Positions 27,712-37,446 are shown, counted from the stretch's first letter. The stretch is 64,000 nucleotides of DNA from an uncultured cyanobacterium (GCA_903903925.1 CAIVAU010000259.1:1-64000); one strand, 5' to 3'. Numbers and translations: made by a program. The notes: generated by a model from the letters alone, not told the origin.

Positions 27712-29553
27712 CTAGACTGACCGTTGCTGTGTTAAAATCTGGTAAGCATAGTTGAAGTCGTCAGTAGTAATACTGATATCAGTAGGCTCTGTTTGCCCTT
27801 GAGAGCGAAAGCGGCGAATTGCCTCTACAGCGGCTTGATTAGAGAATAACACTAAATCCGCCCCATTCCAACCCTTCGTCATCTCTGCCCAATACTGTAA
27901 GTCCACATCCAACAGTGGTCTTTCTTGGTTATGAACTTGCAAAATTGCCAGCCGACTCCCTAGATCTGGTAGATCCACTTTCAGTTGTAAATCTAAGCGT
28001 CCTGCTCGCAATAAGGCTGGATCGAGGGCATCAGGTCGATTCGTAGCTCCAATCACCAAAATGGTTGATCCCACCTGTAATCCATCCAACTCAGTCAGTA
28101 ATTGGCCTACTACGCGATCGCTCACTCCAGAATCACCATTGTAACTACCTCGGGCTGGAGCTAATGTATCAATTTCATCAATAAATACCACGCAAGGATC
28201 TGCCTGTCTTGCCTTAGCAAAGAGTTCTCGTACTGCTTGTTCGCTGGCTCCCACCCAACGGCTCAGCAACTCCGGACCATTAACGCCAATAAAATTTGCA
28301 CGGGCTTGAGAAGCTACAGCTTTTGCCAATAAAGTTTTTCCAGTTCCTGGTGGTCCCCACAGTAAAATACCTTTTGGCGCGAGTGCTTTAGTTTGAAGGT
28401 AAAGTTCCGGATAAAGTAGCGCCCCTTCTACTGATTCGCGCAGCGTTTGCTTAATCGTCTCCAACCCGCCAATATCGTCCCAAGCGACATGGGGAACTTC
28501 AACTTCCACACTCCGTAGTACGGCTGGTTTGATTTCTTTCAGAGCCTGCAAAAAATCAGATTGATTAACGATCATGACGTCCGGAATTTGGACTTCGAGG
28601 GAAGGAATCTGGCGACGCAAGGCAGTATAAGCAGCTTTTTGACAGACAGCTTTCAAGTCAGCCCCAACAAATCCCACAGCCCGCTCAGCAATGAAATCGA
28701 GGTCAACCGTCTCATCCAAAGGCATGGCACGAGTGAGAATTTGGAGAATTTCTTTGCGTCCGTTGCAGTCTGGGATGCGGAACTGAACTTCACGGTCAAA
28801 TCGTCCAGGGCGGCGTAGGGCAGGGTCGAGATGGTCAGGACGGTTCGTGGCAGCGAGGACAATCACACCTTGTGTGTGGGAGAACCCGTCCATTAGACTC
28901 AATAGTTGAGCAACCACGCGTTTTTCAACTTCGCCTTCCACGGCGCTACGGTCTGGCGCAAGGCTATCGATTTCATCAATGAAAATAATACAGGGGGTAT
29001 TTTTGGCAGCTTTCTCAAAAATCCCTCGTAATTTTTGTTCGGCTTCACCATAATATTTGCTGATGACTTCAGGTCCGACAAGAGCAATGTAGTTAACGCC
29101 GAGTTCTTCAGCTAAAGCACGAGCAGTTAGAGTTTTGCCAGTACCTGATGGACCGACTAACAGTACACCGCGAGTTGGTTCTAGTCCAAGTTTTGCGAGA
29201 AGATCAGGGCGTTTTAACGGTATAGCAATGAGTTCTTTGAGTTCTTTGACAACCTCACTCAGTCCCCCGATATCTTTAAGAGAATGATCTGAAGGAGCAT
29301 TAGGTGGTACGACAGAATCCGATGGTGCTTGATTCCCAGGATTATTATTGGGAGAAGGTTGAGTGCGGATGTGAGTAGTACCAATATCGTTACCCATATT
29401 ATTAGGACGTGGAATATTCCCATAACGTGGAATATTACTTAAGGGACGGGAGTTGATCTGCATATCTGTCCTGATCTCTCCCTTATCCATTTTTTCTTCT
29501 AAAGTCTTCATCAATTCTACTAATTGCTCAAATCCCTTAAATAATTCACTCAT
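27712..29553 (-). CDS. CDC48-like double-AAA ATPase of the gas-vesicle cluster
   Basis: The 613-residue protein has an N-terminal polar region (about 1-95) and two AAA modules: GVLLVGPSGTGKTLTARALA with [20 protein letters not shown] and AATNRPDHLDPALRRPGRFD, then [20 protein letters not shown] with VVFIDEIDTLAPARGSYNGD and GATNRPDALDPALLRAGRLD. It has the p97/Cdc48 architecture but lacks the long N-domain. Such genes occur at the end of some gas-vesicle clusters and presumably remodel GvpA or remove misfolded vesicle proteins; this is inference. It follows the ArsA-like gene by 69 bp. Confidence 0.85.
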   Translation of the reverse strand: MSELFKGFEQLVELMKTLEEKMDKGEIRTDMQINSRPLSNIPRYGNIPRPNNMGNDIGTTHIRTQPSPNNNPGNQAPSDSVVPPNAPSDHSLKDIGGLSEVVKELKELIAIPLKRPDLLAKLGLEPTRGVLLVGPSGTGKTLTARALAEELGVNYIALVGPEVISKYYGEAEQKLRGIFEKAAKNTPCIIFIDEIDSLAPDRSAVEGEVEKRVVAQLLSLMDGFSHTQGVIVLAATNRPDHLDPALRRPGRFDREVQFRIPDCNGRKEILQILTRAMPLDETVDLDFIAERAVGFVGADLKAVCQKAAYTALRRQIPSLEVQIPDVMIVNQSDFLQALKEIKPAVLRSVEVEVPHVAWDDIGGLETIKQTLRESVEGALLYPELYLQTKALAPKGILLWGPPGTGKTLLAKAVASQARANFIGVNGPELLSRWVGASEQAVRELFAKARQADPCVVFIDEIDTLAPARGSYNGDSGVSDRVVGQLLTELDGLQVGSTILVIGATNRPDALDPALLRAGRLDLQLKVDLPDLGSRLAILQVHNQERPLLDVDLQYWAEMTKGWNGADLVLFSNQAAVEAIRRFRSQGQTEPTDISITTDDFNYAYQILTQQRSV

Positions 29554-29622
29554 AATATACCTCCAAAAATGGACTAAAAAAAGACTACATTTCCGATAGG
29601 AATTCAGAAGAACTCCTAACTT

Positions 29623-31518
29623 CTAACTCCTAGTTAATGCCTCAACTCCAAATAAAAGGTTTCCTGCACCTTGAATTCTGGCAAGCGGCTCCACAGAGCG
29701 GGGTAAGGAAGGTAAGCGAATAATTGATTGAGCAGGAAATAAATTTGCATCAATTTCCACTTTTGGACTGTAGCGATTCTGAACCACATAACGTTGATTG
29801 ACCCCCATCGTTTTCAGCGACTCTGTTAATCGTATATGTTCAGCCACAATTGCAGCTTCAGCTTGAATGACACCAACAAATTGAGTATGACGTGAATCTT
29901 GCAACTTCTTTTGGGCTTGCACAAGCTGTTGGCGTAAATGCCGCAACCGCTTGATAAAATCAAGGCGACCTAAAACATTTTGATATTTCATCCACAGCTT
30001 CAATATCCATGATAACCAATCTGTTAAAGCTGATGGCATTTCCAAAAAGCGGAGGAGATGACCTGTCGGTGCTGTATCCAAAATAATTAAATCTTGATTG
30101 TTGCTCTCTAATAAATCCATTACAGTGATCAGGGATAATATCTCATCAATACCAGGTAAAGCTTGAGACATAATTTGCCGCCAAGCCTCTGGAAGATAGG
30201 CAACATCCACTGTTGTCTCTGTTTGAGACTCACCACTAATCATATCTGCTAATTCCCAAAGATAATCTTTCCGAAATTGTTCTAAAACTCTATTTGGGTC
30301 AATTTCTTGACAACTCAAATTAGAAGTTAAAAATACGGGTTCATGCCCTAGATTTTTTCCAAAAGAATCTCCTAAAGAATGAGCAGGGTCTATAGAAATA
30401 ATACGTATTTTTTTATGTGGATAACGCTGAGAAGAAGCCCAACCTATAGCCGCTGCCACTGTTGTTTTGCCAACACCTCCTTTTCCTCCAACAATAATAA
30501 GTTGACATCCTTCAGCTAAAAAATCACTAAAACCAGGTAAAACTCTAGTAGGCCATTGAACCGATGGAGGTAGAACCAGTTCGACTTCGTTAATTTTTTG
30601 AATTTGAGACATGAGATGGTCTAATGCAACTCCGCCCAATGGTTCTACATTTTGCTGTGGTACGATAAAAACAGGTTGATTATCTGTAATTTCTAAGAAT
30701 TTTTGTATAAAAATCTGCTGTTCAGCATAACGATCTGTATTTTGTTCTGAACTCAATAAAATCCGATTTATTAAGACTCCAGAGTACGATACATCTAAAG
30801 CTTTTAAACTTTTGATCAAGCGCTCAGTTTCCAAAAAACACATTGGTTCAGAAACAGCCACTACTAAACAACCAGTAAATTCTTTATCTTGTAATAGCCT
30901 TCTTCCTTCTGCCACTTGAAACTTCATTTCAAGCAAAAAATTATCGACTCCGTCAGGTATATAATTACCTGTAAAGCTTTTTGTAATTACGCGATGCTTT
31001 TGTTGGAAAAGTTCTAAAGAGTTTAAAAAAACATCTAAAAAATCTTTTAAGCCTAAGAAATTTAATGTATGACCAGAAGGAGCCATATCTAGTACCACAC
31101 GATCTACCTGTTGTTCGGATAACAAGCGTTGAATTTCAAGCAACCCCATTAATTCATTTAAACCAGGCCAGTTTAAATCCCAAACTGGGTATAAATCTTC
31201 TCCTTCGGCTAAACTTCCTCGTTCAACAAGCAGTTCTAAAAAGTGACTGTATTTTGCTTTAAATTCCAAGAGTAGTTTTTGAGCATCCAATGCCCGAACA
31301 CTCAAGTTAGGTAAATCTGCTAATGGTAAAGCATTATCTTTAACTTCTGTGAGTAATATGTCTCCTAAAGAATGTGCGGGATCTGTAGAAATCAATAAAA
31401 TTGTCTCTTGGGGAAACTGTCTTGCCCAATGACGAGCAAAACTGCAAGAAACGGTAGTTTTACCAACCCCACCTTTTCCGCTAAACATGACTAGATGAAG
31501 TGAATCGTAGTGGTTCAT
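29623..31518 (-). CDS. ArsA/GET3-family tandem ATPase of the gas-vesicle cluster
   Basis: The 631-residue protein has two ArsA-type halves. First: LVMFSGKGGVGKTTVSCSFA with ISTDPAHSLGDILL and VLDMAPSGHTLNFLGL. Second (about residue 330 on): LIIVGGKGGVGKTTVAAAIG with ISIDPAHSLGDSFGKNLGHE and ILDTAPTGHLLRFLEMPSAL. Both signature lysines and the A1/A2-like loops are present, so two active sites are likely. ArsA/GET3 proteins bind hydrophobic membrane-anchored clients; here it may handle hydrophobic GvpA. It sits between gvpF/L and the CDC48-like gene. Confidence 0.88.
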   Translation of the reverse strand: MNHYDSLHLVMFSGKGGVGKTTVSCSFARHWARQFPQETILLISTDPAHSLGDILLTEVKDNALPLADLPNLSVRALDAQKLLLEFKAKYSHFLELLVERGSLAEGEDLYPVWDLNWPGLNELMGLLEIQRLLSEQQVDRVVLDMAPSGHTLNFLGLKDFLDVFLNSLELFQQKHRVITKSFTGNYIPDGVDNFLLEMKFQVAEGRRLLQDKEFTGCLVVAVSEPMCFLETERLIKSLKALDVSYSGVLINRILLSSEQNTDRYAEQQIFIQKFLEITDNQPVFIVPQQNVEPLGGVALDHLMSQIQKINEVELVLPPSVQWPTRVLPGFSDFLAEGCQLIIVGGKGGVGKTTVAAAIGWASSQRYPHKKIRIISIDPAHSLGDSFGKNLGHEPVFLTSNLSCQEIDPNRVLEQFRKDYLWELADMISGESQTETTVDVAYLPEAWRQIMSQALPGIDEILSLITVMDLLESNNQDLIILDTAPTGHLLRFLEMPSALTDWLSWILKLWMKYQNVLGRLDFIKRLRHLRQQLVQAQKKLQDSRHTQFVGVIQAEAAIVAEHIRLTESLKTMGVNQRYVVQNRYSPKVEIDANLFPAQSIIRLPSLPRSVEPLARIQGAGNLLFGVEALTRS

Positions 31519-31558
31519 AATAATCTGAAAAAAGTTAGAAAAAACCTATTATCAAGAA

Positions 31559-32242
31559 TTAAATAAAGTGATAAGGAGGAAGACCTTCTCCCAAAATCAA
31601 ATTCCAACGGGGACAAGCTTTTTGCCAAACACAAAGTTTTTCTAAAAGTAAATCTTTATCTTCATGATTGACTAAAATATAAATTTGTGTCTCTTCCTCA
31701 GCATGTTGAATAATAACGGAAGATTGATAAATTTGTTTGATTAAATCAATTAATTTAGATTTTTCATCAGATTGTGCGATCACAAATTTTTTTTGAGTTT
31801 CGTAGCGTTGTTTCTTTGCCAAAAAATAATCTTTGCCTACTCCGTTAAATGGCTTTTCTGGCTCCTCTAAATTCCGAGGAATTAGTTTGAGATTGTACTC
31901 GGCTTTATTATTGATTTTTTCTAGTTTGTTTTGATATTCTTTTGTATGTAATTCTAGATGCTCTAATAGGTTTTGAGTAGAATCAAAATAAGTTCCAAAA
32001 CGCAGAGGTAAAACTGTAATTTGTTGAAAAAGTTCACGCAGGACTCGATCATGACATAAAACCATCTGTATCAGTTGTTCATCATTGTTTTGGAATTGCT
32101 CTAAGGATATCCCTGTCTCCACAATAGCTGAGAGTTCTATCCCATCAATTAAGAGTACCTGTGTGACAAAACCATTCGGTAAATTTAAAAGGATGTTAGG
32201 TTTTTTTAAAAAAGCATAAGTGTAAAGATTTCGCCCTTCCAT
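31559..32242 (-). CDS. GvpF/GvpL family gas-vesicle protein (GvpW-like position)
   Basis: The 227-residue protein shows the GvpL/F pattern: an N-terminal LYTYAFLKKPNILLNLP strand, CHDRVLRELFQQITVLPLRF (family core ending in LPLRFGT) and a C-terminal QIYILVNHEDKDLLLEKLCV. It is the second GvpF/L-type protein in the cluster (the other is at 33239) and occupies the place named gvpW in other cyanobacteria. These proteins help assemble the vesicle wall and some are wall-associated. Its 5' end faces gvpV (divergent). Confidence 0.82.
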   Translation of the reverse strand: MEGRNLYTYAFLKKPNILLNLPNGFVTQVLLIDGIELSAIVETGISLEQFQNNDEQLIQMVLCHDRVLRELFQQITVLPLRFGTYFDSTQNLLEHLELHTKEYQNKLEKINNKAEYNLKLIPRNLEEPEKPFNGVGKDYFLAKKQRYETQKKFVIAQSDEKSKLIDLIKQIYQSSVIIQHAEEETQIYILVNHEDKDLLLEKLCVWQKACPRWNLILGEGLPPYHFI

Positions 32243-32398
32243 ATGTTCTATCTGAATTACAACATTTTTGGTTTGATTTACTAAGGTGTTGAATATCTAT
32301 TATTTAAAATACACCGTCATTGAATTGAGTACAAGAATTATATTTACAATATTTGTTTTTTGGTTATAATACTATCTATAAATTACTTGGTGATTTTG

Positions 32399-32722
32399 AT
32401 GAAAACATCTCGCAATAGCCTTACAAATAGAGCTAGGGTTAGTACAATGCCTCGGAATAAATCTGAGTCTTCCACTCAGTTAGAGCTTTATAAAAAGGTG
32501 ATAGAGAAACAACGTATTCACAGAGAAATGCATTTAATAACAGATCAAATTGTGCTACTTCAAAAGCGTTTAGATTCTCTGGGTAACCAGATGCACGAAA
32601 CTGAAAAAATTATTAACCAACTGCGTCAGTCTGATTTAAGCTATACTCACAGTACATCGCCTTCAAAGATCCTGAGTAGCTCAAAGAATTACCAAACTTT
32701 TGAGATTGAGTATTACTCTTAA
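32399..32722 (+). CDS. gvpV: Gas-vesicle protein GvpV-like, on the opposite strand
   Basis: From the ATG at 32399 the product is about 107 residues. It has an arginine-rich N-terminus (TNRARVSTMPRNK), then QLELYKKVIEKQRIHREMHL and a coiled coil with LLQKRLDSLGNQMHETEKII, matching the GvpV pattern (L-E-L-Y-K x V x E K x R). A GCAAA-rich upstream does not show a strong Shine-Dalgarno. In related clusters gvpV follows gvpG on the same strand; here it is inverted, converging with gvpG. A hairpin terminator follows at 32771. Confidence 0.65.
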   Translation: MKTSRNSLTNRARVSTMPRNKSESSTQLELYKKVIEKQRIHREMHLITDQIVLLQKRLDSLGNQMHETEKIINQLRQSDLSYTHSTSPSKILSSSKNYQTFEIEYYS

Positions 32723-32770
32723 AAGTTTTAACGAATTGGCAAACTAAAAGAAAGCGTAAAATCGATCTAT

Positions 32771-32790
32771 AAACCCGCATCTGCGGGTTT
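32771..32790 (+). terminator. Terminator of gvpV
   Basis: aaacccgca and tgcgggttt pair around a tc loop, followed by T-rich sequence (atgtttatatttt) 50 bp after the stop. Confidence 0.65.
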
Positions 32791-32879
32791 ATGTTTATAT
32801 TTTAAAATCCAGTAGAGCATTGGTCAAGTCATTCTAAAACCTAGTTTTTCGATAGTTTGTTGATTAAACTCATGTCATT

Positions 32880-33224
32880 CTATGGCGACAGAACTAGATT
32901 TTCTTTTTCTGTCTGTGATTTATCTTCAAAATCTTCCTTTCCAACTAATACGTGAGATTGATATTCAAAGTCTTCAAATTCTTGCTCTAATTTGTATTGC
33001 TCTTCTAAAGCTTGGATTTTGAGCAGAAGTTCTTCCTCTTGAGACTCAAATTCTTCTTCAGACACTTCACCGAGATCAAATGAAAGCTGTAAATTTAATA
33101 ATTGTTTATGCAAATTTTCTTGATCATTAAATTCACTATCAGTACGCTCTTGTATTTTTTCTCCGATCCACATAATTCCATTAATTGGTCCCATAATTGG
33201 CAAGAGTAAAAGGTTCATGAACAT
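32880..33224 (-). CDS. gvpG: Gas-vesicle protein GvpG
   Basis: The 114-residue protein has the GvpG start MNLLLLPIMGPINGIMWIGE followed by a long charged helix (FNDQENLHKQLLNLQLSFDL and GEVSEEEFESQEEELLLKIQ). The C-terminal acidic tail is longer than in most homologues. GvpG is a small accessory protein needed for vesicle assembly. The start is probably at M3 (33218), though 33224 is possible. It lies 14 bp behind gvpF. Confidence 0.88.
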   Translation of the reverse strand: MFMNLLLLPIMGPINGIMWIGEKIQERTDSEFNDQENLHKQLLNLQLSFDLGEVSEEEFESQEEELLLKIQALEEQYKLEQEFEDFEYQSHVLVGKEDFEDKSQTEKENLVLSP

Positions 33225-33238
33225 AGTATTAACTCCAA

Positions 33239-33973
33239 TTAATAAAGTTGAGAAAATGTGTATGGTGCAGTAAAGTTGTTATAGCGAATGCGTAGGCGAT
33301 CGCCAAATTTTTTGTCAATTTCTTCGACACGTTCGCTAAACAAAGATTCGATTTCCCAAGGTATCAAGAATGCAGCATTATAAATCATTTCTTCCATCAT
33401 TGGCTCACTTTCTACAATCTCATCAGCTAAAGGATTTAATTCATCCAAGAAAACTTGAATTATAGATTGCTTGCGAGCTACTAAATTACTTTCGATTAAC
33501 TGTCCAATTTGAATAACTTCCTCCATACTTAATACTTTTCCTTCCATTTGGTCGCGCTGTTGCTTCAAATATTGATTTGACTCCATCATCGCTTGTAATT
33601 CAGACTTACTATCCCAAAGAATTTTAACGCTAACTTCTCGTCGTCCTGCTAATTTTTTAAATAGGTCTTGCAATGACTCTCTATACGGTTGCATCAGTTG
33701 TGTAATTACCGTCTCCCAATTTTTTACAACTAATCCAAAACGCAGAGGGAGAAGCGTATGAAATCCTTCCTGCATCGCTTGTTCTAAAACTTTCTCATGA
33801 GTTATCAAATTGCGACGAGAAGCCAAATACTTCTCTTGTTTTGCCTCTGAATATAAAAAAGTAAATCCATCAACTACTTGACTATAGACAGGTTGCAAAT
33901 CCAATCCTTTGAAAGGAAATGTTGTAGGCATTGGATCAGGAAAAATACCATAGAGATAAAGACTAATATCCAT
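33239..33973 (-). CDS. gvpF: Gas-vesicle protein GvpF
   Basis: The 244-residue protein matches GvpF: LYLYGIFPDPMPTTFPFKGL, then RRNLITHEKVLEQAMQEGFH with TLLPLRFGLVV, and a C-terminal ferredoxin-like domain with NAAFLIPWEIESLFSERVEE and RLRIRYNNFTAPYTF. GvpF is a conserved vesicle component that contacts GvpA on the inner wall face. It lies between gvpK and gvpG with 20- and 14-bp gaps. Confidence 0.92.
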   Translation of the reverse strand: MDISLYLYGIFPDPMPTTFPFKGLDLQPVYSQVVDGFTFLYSEAKQEKYLASRRNLITHEKVLEQAMQEGFHTLLPLRFGLVVKNWETVITQLMQPYRESLQDLFKKLAGRREVSVKILWDSKSELQAMMESNQYLKQQRDQMEGKVLSMEEVIQIGQLIESNLVARKQSIIQVFLDELNPLADEIVESEPMMEEMIYNAAFLIPWEIESLFSERVEEIDKKFGDRLRIRYNNFTAPYTFSQLY

Positions 33974-33993
33974 AAGCTAAAACATAAAGTTCA

Positions 33994-34467
33994 TTACATT
34001 TGTTTAGAAGTCAAAACTAACCGCAACTTAGCGTGAATGAGATTGAGCTGCGCTATACCTAAATCTATTTCGCCGTCCACAACAATCCCAGTGTTTAAAA
34101 GACGGTCTAGTAGTTCTAGTACAGAAGGACAACTCCCTGTTTCTCCCGGATAATAAGACCCAGCTTGTGGTAAAAGAGTACCAAAATCTCCTAGATTGAC
34201 ATTCAAATCTGCTGGATCAACCTCAAAAATCTCACACAAATTTAAAACTTGTTCCTCTAACTTTTGTATACTTTCCGCCGCTCGTTCTAAGTCAGAGTCA
34301 CTTAGAGATCCTTGTTCCATGCGCCGGATTACTTGAGCTTCCATCAGCTGACGTACCAATTCCACTACAGTCAACAGTAAAGGAGCTAAACCTGCCTGGC
34401 TGTTAGCTTTGGAAGTGGTAGGTAGCAAATCATTGACATTTTCAACTGGAGTGCAAACCATTTCCAT
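33994..34467 (-). CDS. gvpK: Gas-vesicle protein GvpK
   Basis: The 157-residue protein has GLAPLLLTVVELVRQLMEAQ, VIRRMEQGSLSDSDLERAAE and LGDFGTLLPQAGSYYPGETG, and ends with the GvpA-like LLDRLLNTGIVVDGEIDLGI and AQLNLIHAKLRLVL. GvpK is an essential accessory protein of assembly. It follows gvpJ by 129 bp and precedes gvpF. Confidence 0.92.
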   Translation of the reverse strand: MEMVCTPVENVNDLLPTTSKANSQAGLAPLLLTVVELVRQLMEAQVIRRMEQGSLSDSDLERAAESIQKLEEQVLNLCEIFEVDPADLNVNLGDFGTLLPQAGSYYPGETGSCPSVLELLDRLLNTGIVVDGEIDLGIAQLNLIHAKLRLVLTSKQM

Positions 34468-34596
34468 AATGCCACCTACTTTTTTAAATTGACTGGATAC
34501 GATTCAATCATTGAGATTGGAATACATTCAGCTTTTGTTTTAATTGAACATACGTTTCTATTTGATATTTATGGTCTCTAGGTATTGTGAAATTAG

Positions 34597-35043
34597 TTAT
34601 GATTCTAGCTTTGAATCTATCAGCGTGACCGTCTCATCAGAGTCTTTTTTTTCTTCGCCTTCACTATTCAACTCTAGTGGGTCTTGCTCGTTCACATTCG
34701 CAGATGAAAGTAATTTTAGCTGTGCTTCTAGACTCTCAATCCGATGCTGAAGTTCTTGATTCTCTTCAGCTAAATGCTGAGCTTTGGTACTGAGATAAGG
34801 GTCATTTTCCCACCAATTAATACCCATTTCTCGTGCTTTATCAACTGATGCAATTAACAAGCGAATCCGAATATTTATGAGCTCAGTAGAGGCGATAGAT
34901 ATAGAAATATCACCAGCAATCACAATTCCCTTATCTAAAACTCTTTCCAGAATATCTGCCAAGGTGGAACCTTGAGTAGATGTAGTAATAGCTCGACTTG
35001 AGTTAGTCTGAGAATGTATTGGCAGTCTTGGATTAGTAGTCAC
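34597..35043 (-). CDS. gvpJ: GvpA-like gas-vesicle protein GvpJ
   Basis: The 148-residue protein contains a GvpA-type core (TLADILERVLDKGIVIAGDI, then SISIASTELINIRIRLLIAS and VDKAREMGINWW), followed by a coiled-coil C-terminal tail (AEENQELQHRIESLEAQLKL). GvpJ is a minor GvpA-family protein thought to act at nucleation or the conical tips. The tail is long and acidic. It starts 2 bp after gvpN. Confidence 0.9.
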   Translation of the reverse strand: MTTNPRLPIHSQTNSSRAITTSTQGSTLADILERVLDKGIVIAGDISISIASTELINIRIRLLIASVDKAREMGINWWENDPYLSTKAQHLAEENQELQHRIESLEAQLKLLSSANVNEQDPLELNSEGEEKKDSDETVTLIDSKLES

Positions 35044-35045
35044 GA

Positions 35046-36251
35046 TTAATTCGATTCTACAAGAGAATAAGGACGGTTTTGTTTACTGACTAAGCATTTT
35101 TTTTCTAAAGCATCAAGAGCATTTATGATTACATCACGGTTCAGGTTTAAGTGATTCTGAATATTTGTTAGTGCTTCACTTTTTCGCTGAATTAAATAGT
35201 TATAAACCTCTTGCTCGAAAGGAACAGCATTTTCTACAATTGTTGTGGAACGCAAAAGTTCTTCCTGAGAGCCGCTAAATTGAGAATCCGTTGTAAAAAA
35301 TCCATCGGTTAGTGTAAAAATATCATCGCATTGCTCTACTGATTGTACTTGTAGATTGTTGAGTACTTCTTGGAAAATACTGGTAGATTCGCTAATCGGT
35401 AAATTTGTGCGATTGAATAAAACATCTGCGCAAATTTCCTGGAAATCTGAGTTGTCTGATTCTACCAGAATCTCATTTTCCGTACATACCTTAGCAATCA
35501 TTAAACAAGACCGCAAGCCTGAAGTCTTCTCTGCACCCGTAGCCAAACGAAATGTTTTAACTAAATGCACGATCAACTCTGCCTGTTCGGGATTTATACC
35601 TGTTTTCTGAATTAATATTTCAGTTTGAGTTAGCCCATCTGGTTCCGGCATATTAATGGTTACTAACCGATCCATTAAAGCATCCTGCGTAGAGTGAACT
35701 CCGCAGTATTCTTCAGGGTTAGATGTGAAAATAGCTCGGAAATTGGGATTCACATGTAGATATTCTGGTTGATTGCTGCTGGGAGGAAGCGTCAGAATTT
35801 TTTCTTCTAAGGCGGAGAGCAAGACGTTATTAACTTCAGGTCGTGAACGGTTAAATTCGTCATAGACCAAGGTGAAGCCTTCGCGACAAGCTGAAGTTAG
35901 CCTAGAATCAACCCAATTCTGTCTGAGTTCATCTTCGACCTTGCGGACATTGTGAATGTAGTTGTCCAATAATTTTTTGTGCGTGTAACCCGATTGACTT
36001 CCAATCAAATCAGAACTTTTGAATTCATCATCTCCGAAAATCAACATAATTGGTCTATCTAGACAATTAGCCAGATGCATGGCCAATGTTGTTTTTCCTG
36101 TGCCAGCAGGACCGCGCAAGTGAATAGCGAAACCTGATCTGAGATAACGTAACGCACGAATTGCTAGCTTCTCAATGGCAGGTGTGACAACAAACTGCCC
36201 AGGACGGACACGAAGAACAGCTCTTTTGCTATTGATTCCGGTGAGAGTCAT
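35046..36251 (-). CDS. gvpN: Gas-vesicle AAA+ ATPase GvpN
   Basis: The 401-residue protein has the GvpN start [20 protein letters not shown], Walker [21 protein letters not shown] (about 44-63), [20 protein letters not shown], Walker [21 protein letters not shown] and [20 protein letters not shown]. GvpN is a MoxR-type AAA+ protein needed for vesicle assembly. The roughly 90-residue C-terminal extension (a winged-helix-like end, [20 protein letters not shown]) is longer than in short GvpN proteins. It lies 335 bp downstream of gvpC. Confidence 0.93.
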   Translation of the reverse strand: MTLTGINSKRAVLRVRPGQFVVTPAIEKLAIRALRYLRSGFAIHLRGPAGTGKTTLAMHLANCLDRPIMLIFGDDEFKSSDLIGSQSGYTHKKLLDNYIHNVRKVEDELRQNWVDSRLTSACREGFTLVYDEFNRSRPEVNNVLLSALEEKILTLPPSSNQPEYLHVNPNFRAIFTSNPEEYCGVHSTQDALMDRLVTINMPEPDGLTQTEILIQKTGINPEQAELIVHLVKTFRLATGAEKTSGLRSCLMIAKVCTENEILVESDNSDFQEICADVLFNRTNLPISESTSIFQEVLNNLQVQSVEQCDDIFTLTDGFFTTDSQFSGSQEELLRSTTIVENAVPFEQEVYNYLIQRKSEALTNIQNHLNLNRDVIINALDALEKKCLVSKQNRPYSLVESN

Positions 36252-36586
36252 AAGTTATTATGAGAAGAAAATTTTTTCACAAAAAAAGGATTTTCGATGC
36301 AATTCATGCATTGATGTGTTAGAATGATGTGATGAGCCTTAAGCACGTCGCTATCGAAAGTTCAAGATTCTGAACTTTCTCTAGAGTGTTCCACTGTTAA
36401 ATGCTGGAATGCAAGCTAAAACCAGAACTTTGACGCTTGATTCCTCACCTGTGTGAATCGACTGTGTTAAGATTAAGGTTTAACCCTAAAACTCATTGTT
36501 GAATTTAATTGCTAACCCCCTAGCCTTACCAGTTTTTTATTTGGAAGATTTGGGGGTTTTACTATTTAGCCCCGCTGGACAACGGT

Positions 36587-36997
36587 TCAACCCCTTTTGT
36601 TAGGCATTAACGATGTACCAAATATGCTGACAAATAAATTGTGACGGAATTCGTGCAGCTGTTGCTTTTGTTCTTCAGCGTTGGTTGTCCTTTCTTTAGC
36701 CAGATCTGCCAAGAAGTCTTCAACTGTTTGCCCAAGTTCTTGGTGAAATTGATGCAGCCGTTCCGCTTGTTCTTCACTTTGAGCAATTCTTTCTTCAGCA
36801 GTCTGTGCTAAAAAATCTTGGTTGGTTTGTCTGAGTTGTTGGTGGAACTCATGTAAATGTTGCGCTTGCTGTCTAGCTTGCGCTTGTCTGTGCGCTGTTG
36901 TAGCAGACAAAAATTCGTGAGTCTCTCTAGCCCTTGCATGAGTCTCCCTAATCCGTGCCTGATGCTCCTGCCGTAGCCTTTCCATTAAAGCTGTCAT
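36587..36997 (-). CDS. gvpC: Gas-vesicle strengthening protein GvpC
   Basis: The product (136 residues from the ATG at 36997, which has GGAG six bases before it; an upstream ATG at 37045 has none) is made of charged alpha-helical repeats of about 33 residues, each with a QAxxLHEFHQ/RL-type core: RQQAQHLHEFHQQLRQTNQD, EEQAERLHQFHQELGQTVED, EEQKQQLHEFRHNLFV. GvpC binds outside the GvpA shell and stiffens it. It has about four repeats, a short GvpC, and lies between gvpA copies and gvpN. Confidence 0.85.
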   Translation of the reverse strand: MTALMERLRQEHQARIRETHARARETHEFLSATTAHRQAQARQQAQHLHEFHQQLRQTNQDFLAQTAEERIAQSEEQAERLHQFHQELGQTVEDFLADLAKERTTNAEEQKQQLHEFRHNLFVSIFGTSLMPNKRG

Positions 36998-37091
36998 GAG
37001 GTTCTCCGCAATCGTAGTAAATACTGAGTAAGTAACTACATTCACTGAATAATTTGTCTCTAATGAATGTAGTTGACCTAAATATCTTGGT

Positions 37092-37206
37092 AAGAATTCA
37101 GGAATCAGGAGTCAGGATTTATCAGGGCTTCGTAGCTGTTTTTACTTTTGCTGGAAGGCTCCTGTTATCTCCATGCTGACTCCTGTATTCTGGCTCCTGA
37201 ATTCTT
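37092..37206. repeat. STRR-bounded inverted-repeat element, copy 2
   Basis: aagaattcaggaatcagga on the left is mirrored by ctcctgaattctt on the right, as at 15820-15951. It sits between gvpC and the downstream gvpA. Confidence 0.65.
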
Positions 37207-37230
37207 ACTATTCTAGAATCTGCTTAATAA

Positions 37231-37446
37231 TTAAGCAGGTACAGCAGCTGACTGAGTTAGACCTACTGCTTCTGCATACTTCAGGTAGGTTTCAACAGAA
37301 GCAACTACGATCCGTGCTTCGATAGCTAGTAGTTCAATACCAACAAGAGAAACACGAACCCATGCATCGATCACGATACCTTTGTCTAAGATACGGTCAA
37401 TGACTTCGGCTAAGCTTGAAGAGGAATTGGTTTTTTCGACTGCCAT
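37231..37446 (-). CDS. gvpA: Major gas-vesicle structural protein GvpA, copy 1
   Basis: The 71-residue protein reads [61 protein letters not shown] and ends [10 protein letters not shown]. This is the standard cyanobacterial GvpA, which forms the ribs of the vesicle. CAGGAG precedes the ATG. It is identical in protein sequence to the copy at 37566 but differs at a few silent positions. Confidence 0.98.
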   Translation of the reverse strand: MAVEKTNSSSSLAEVIDRILDKGIVIDAWVRVSLVGIELLAIEARIVVASVETYLKYAEAVGLTQSAAVPA

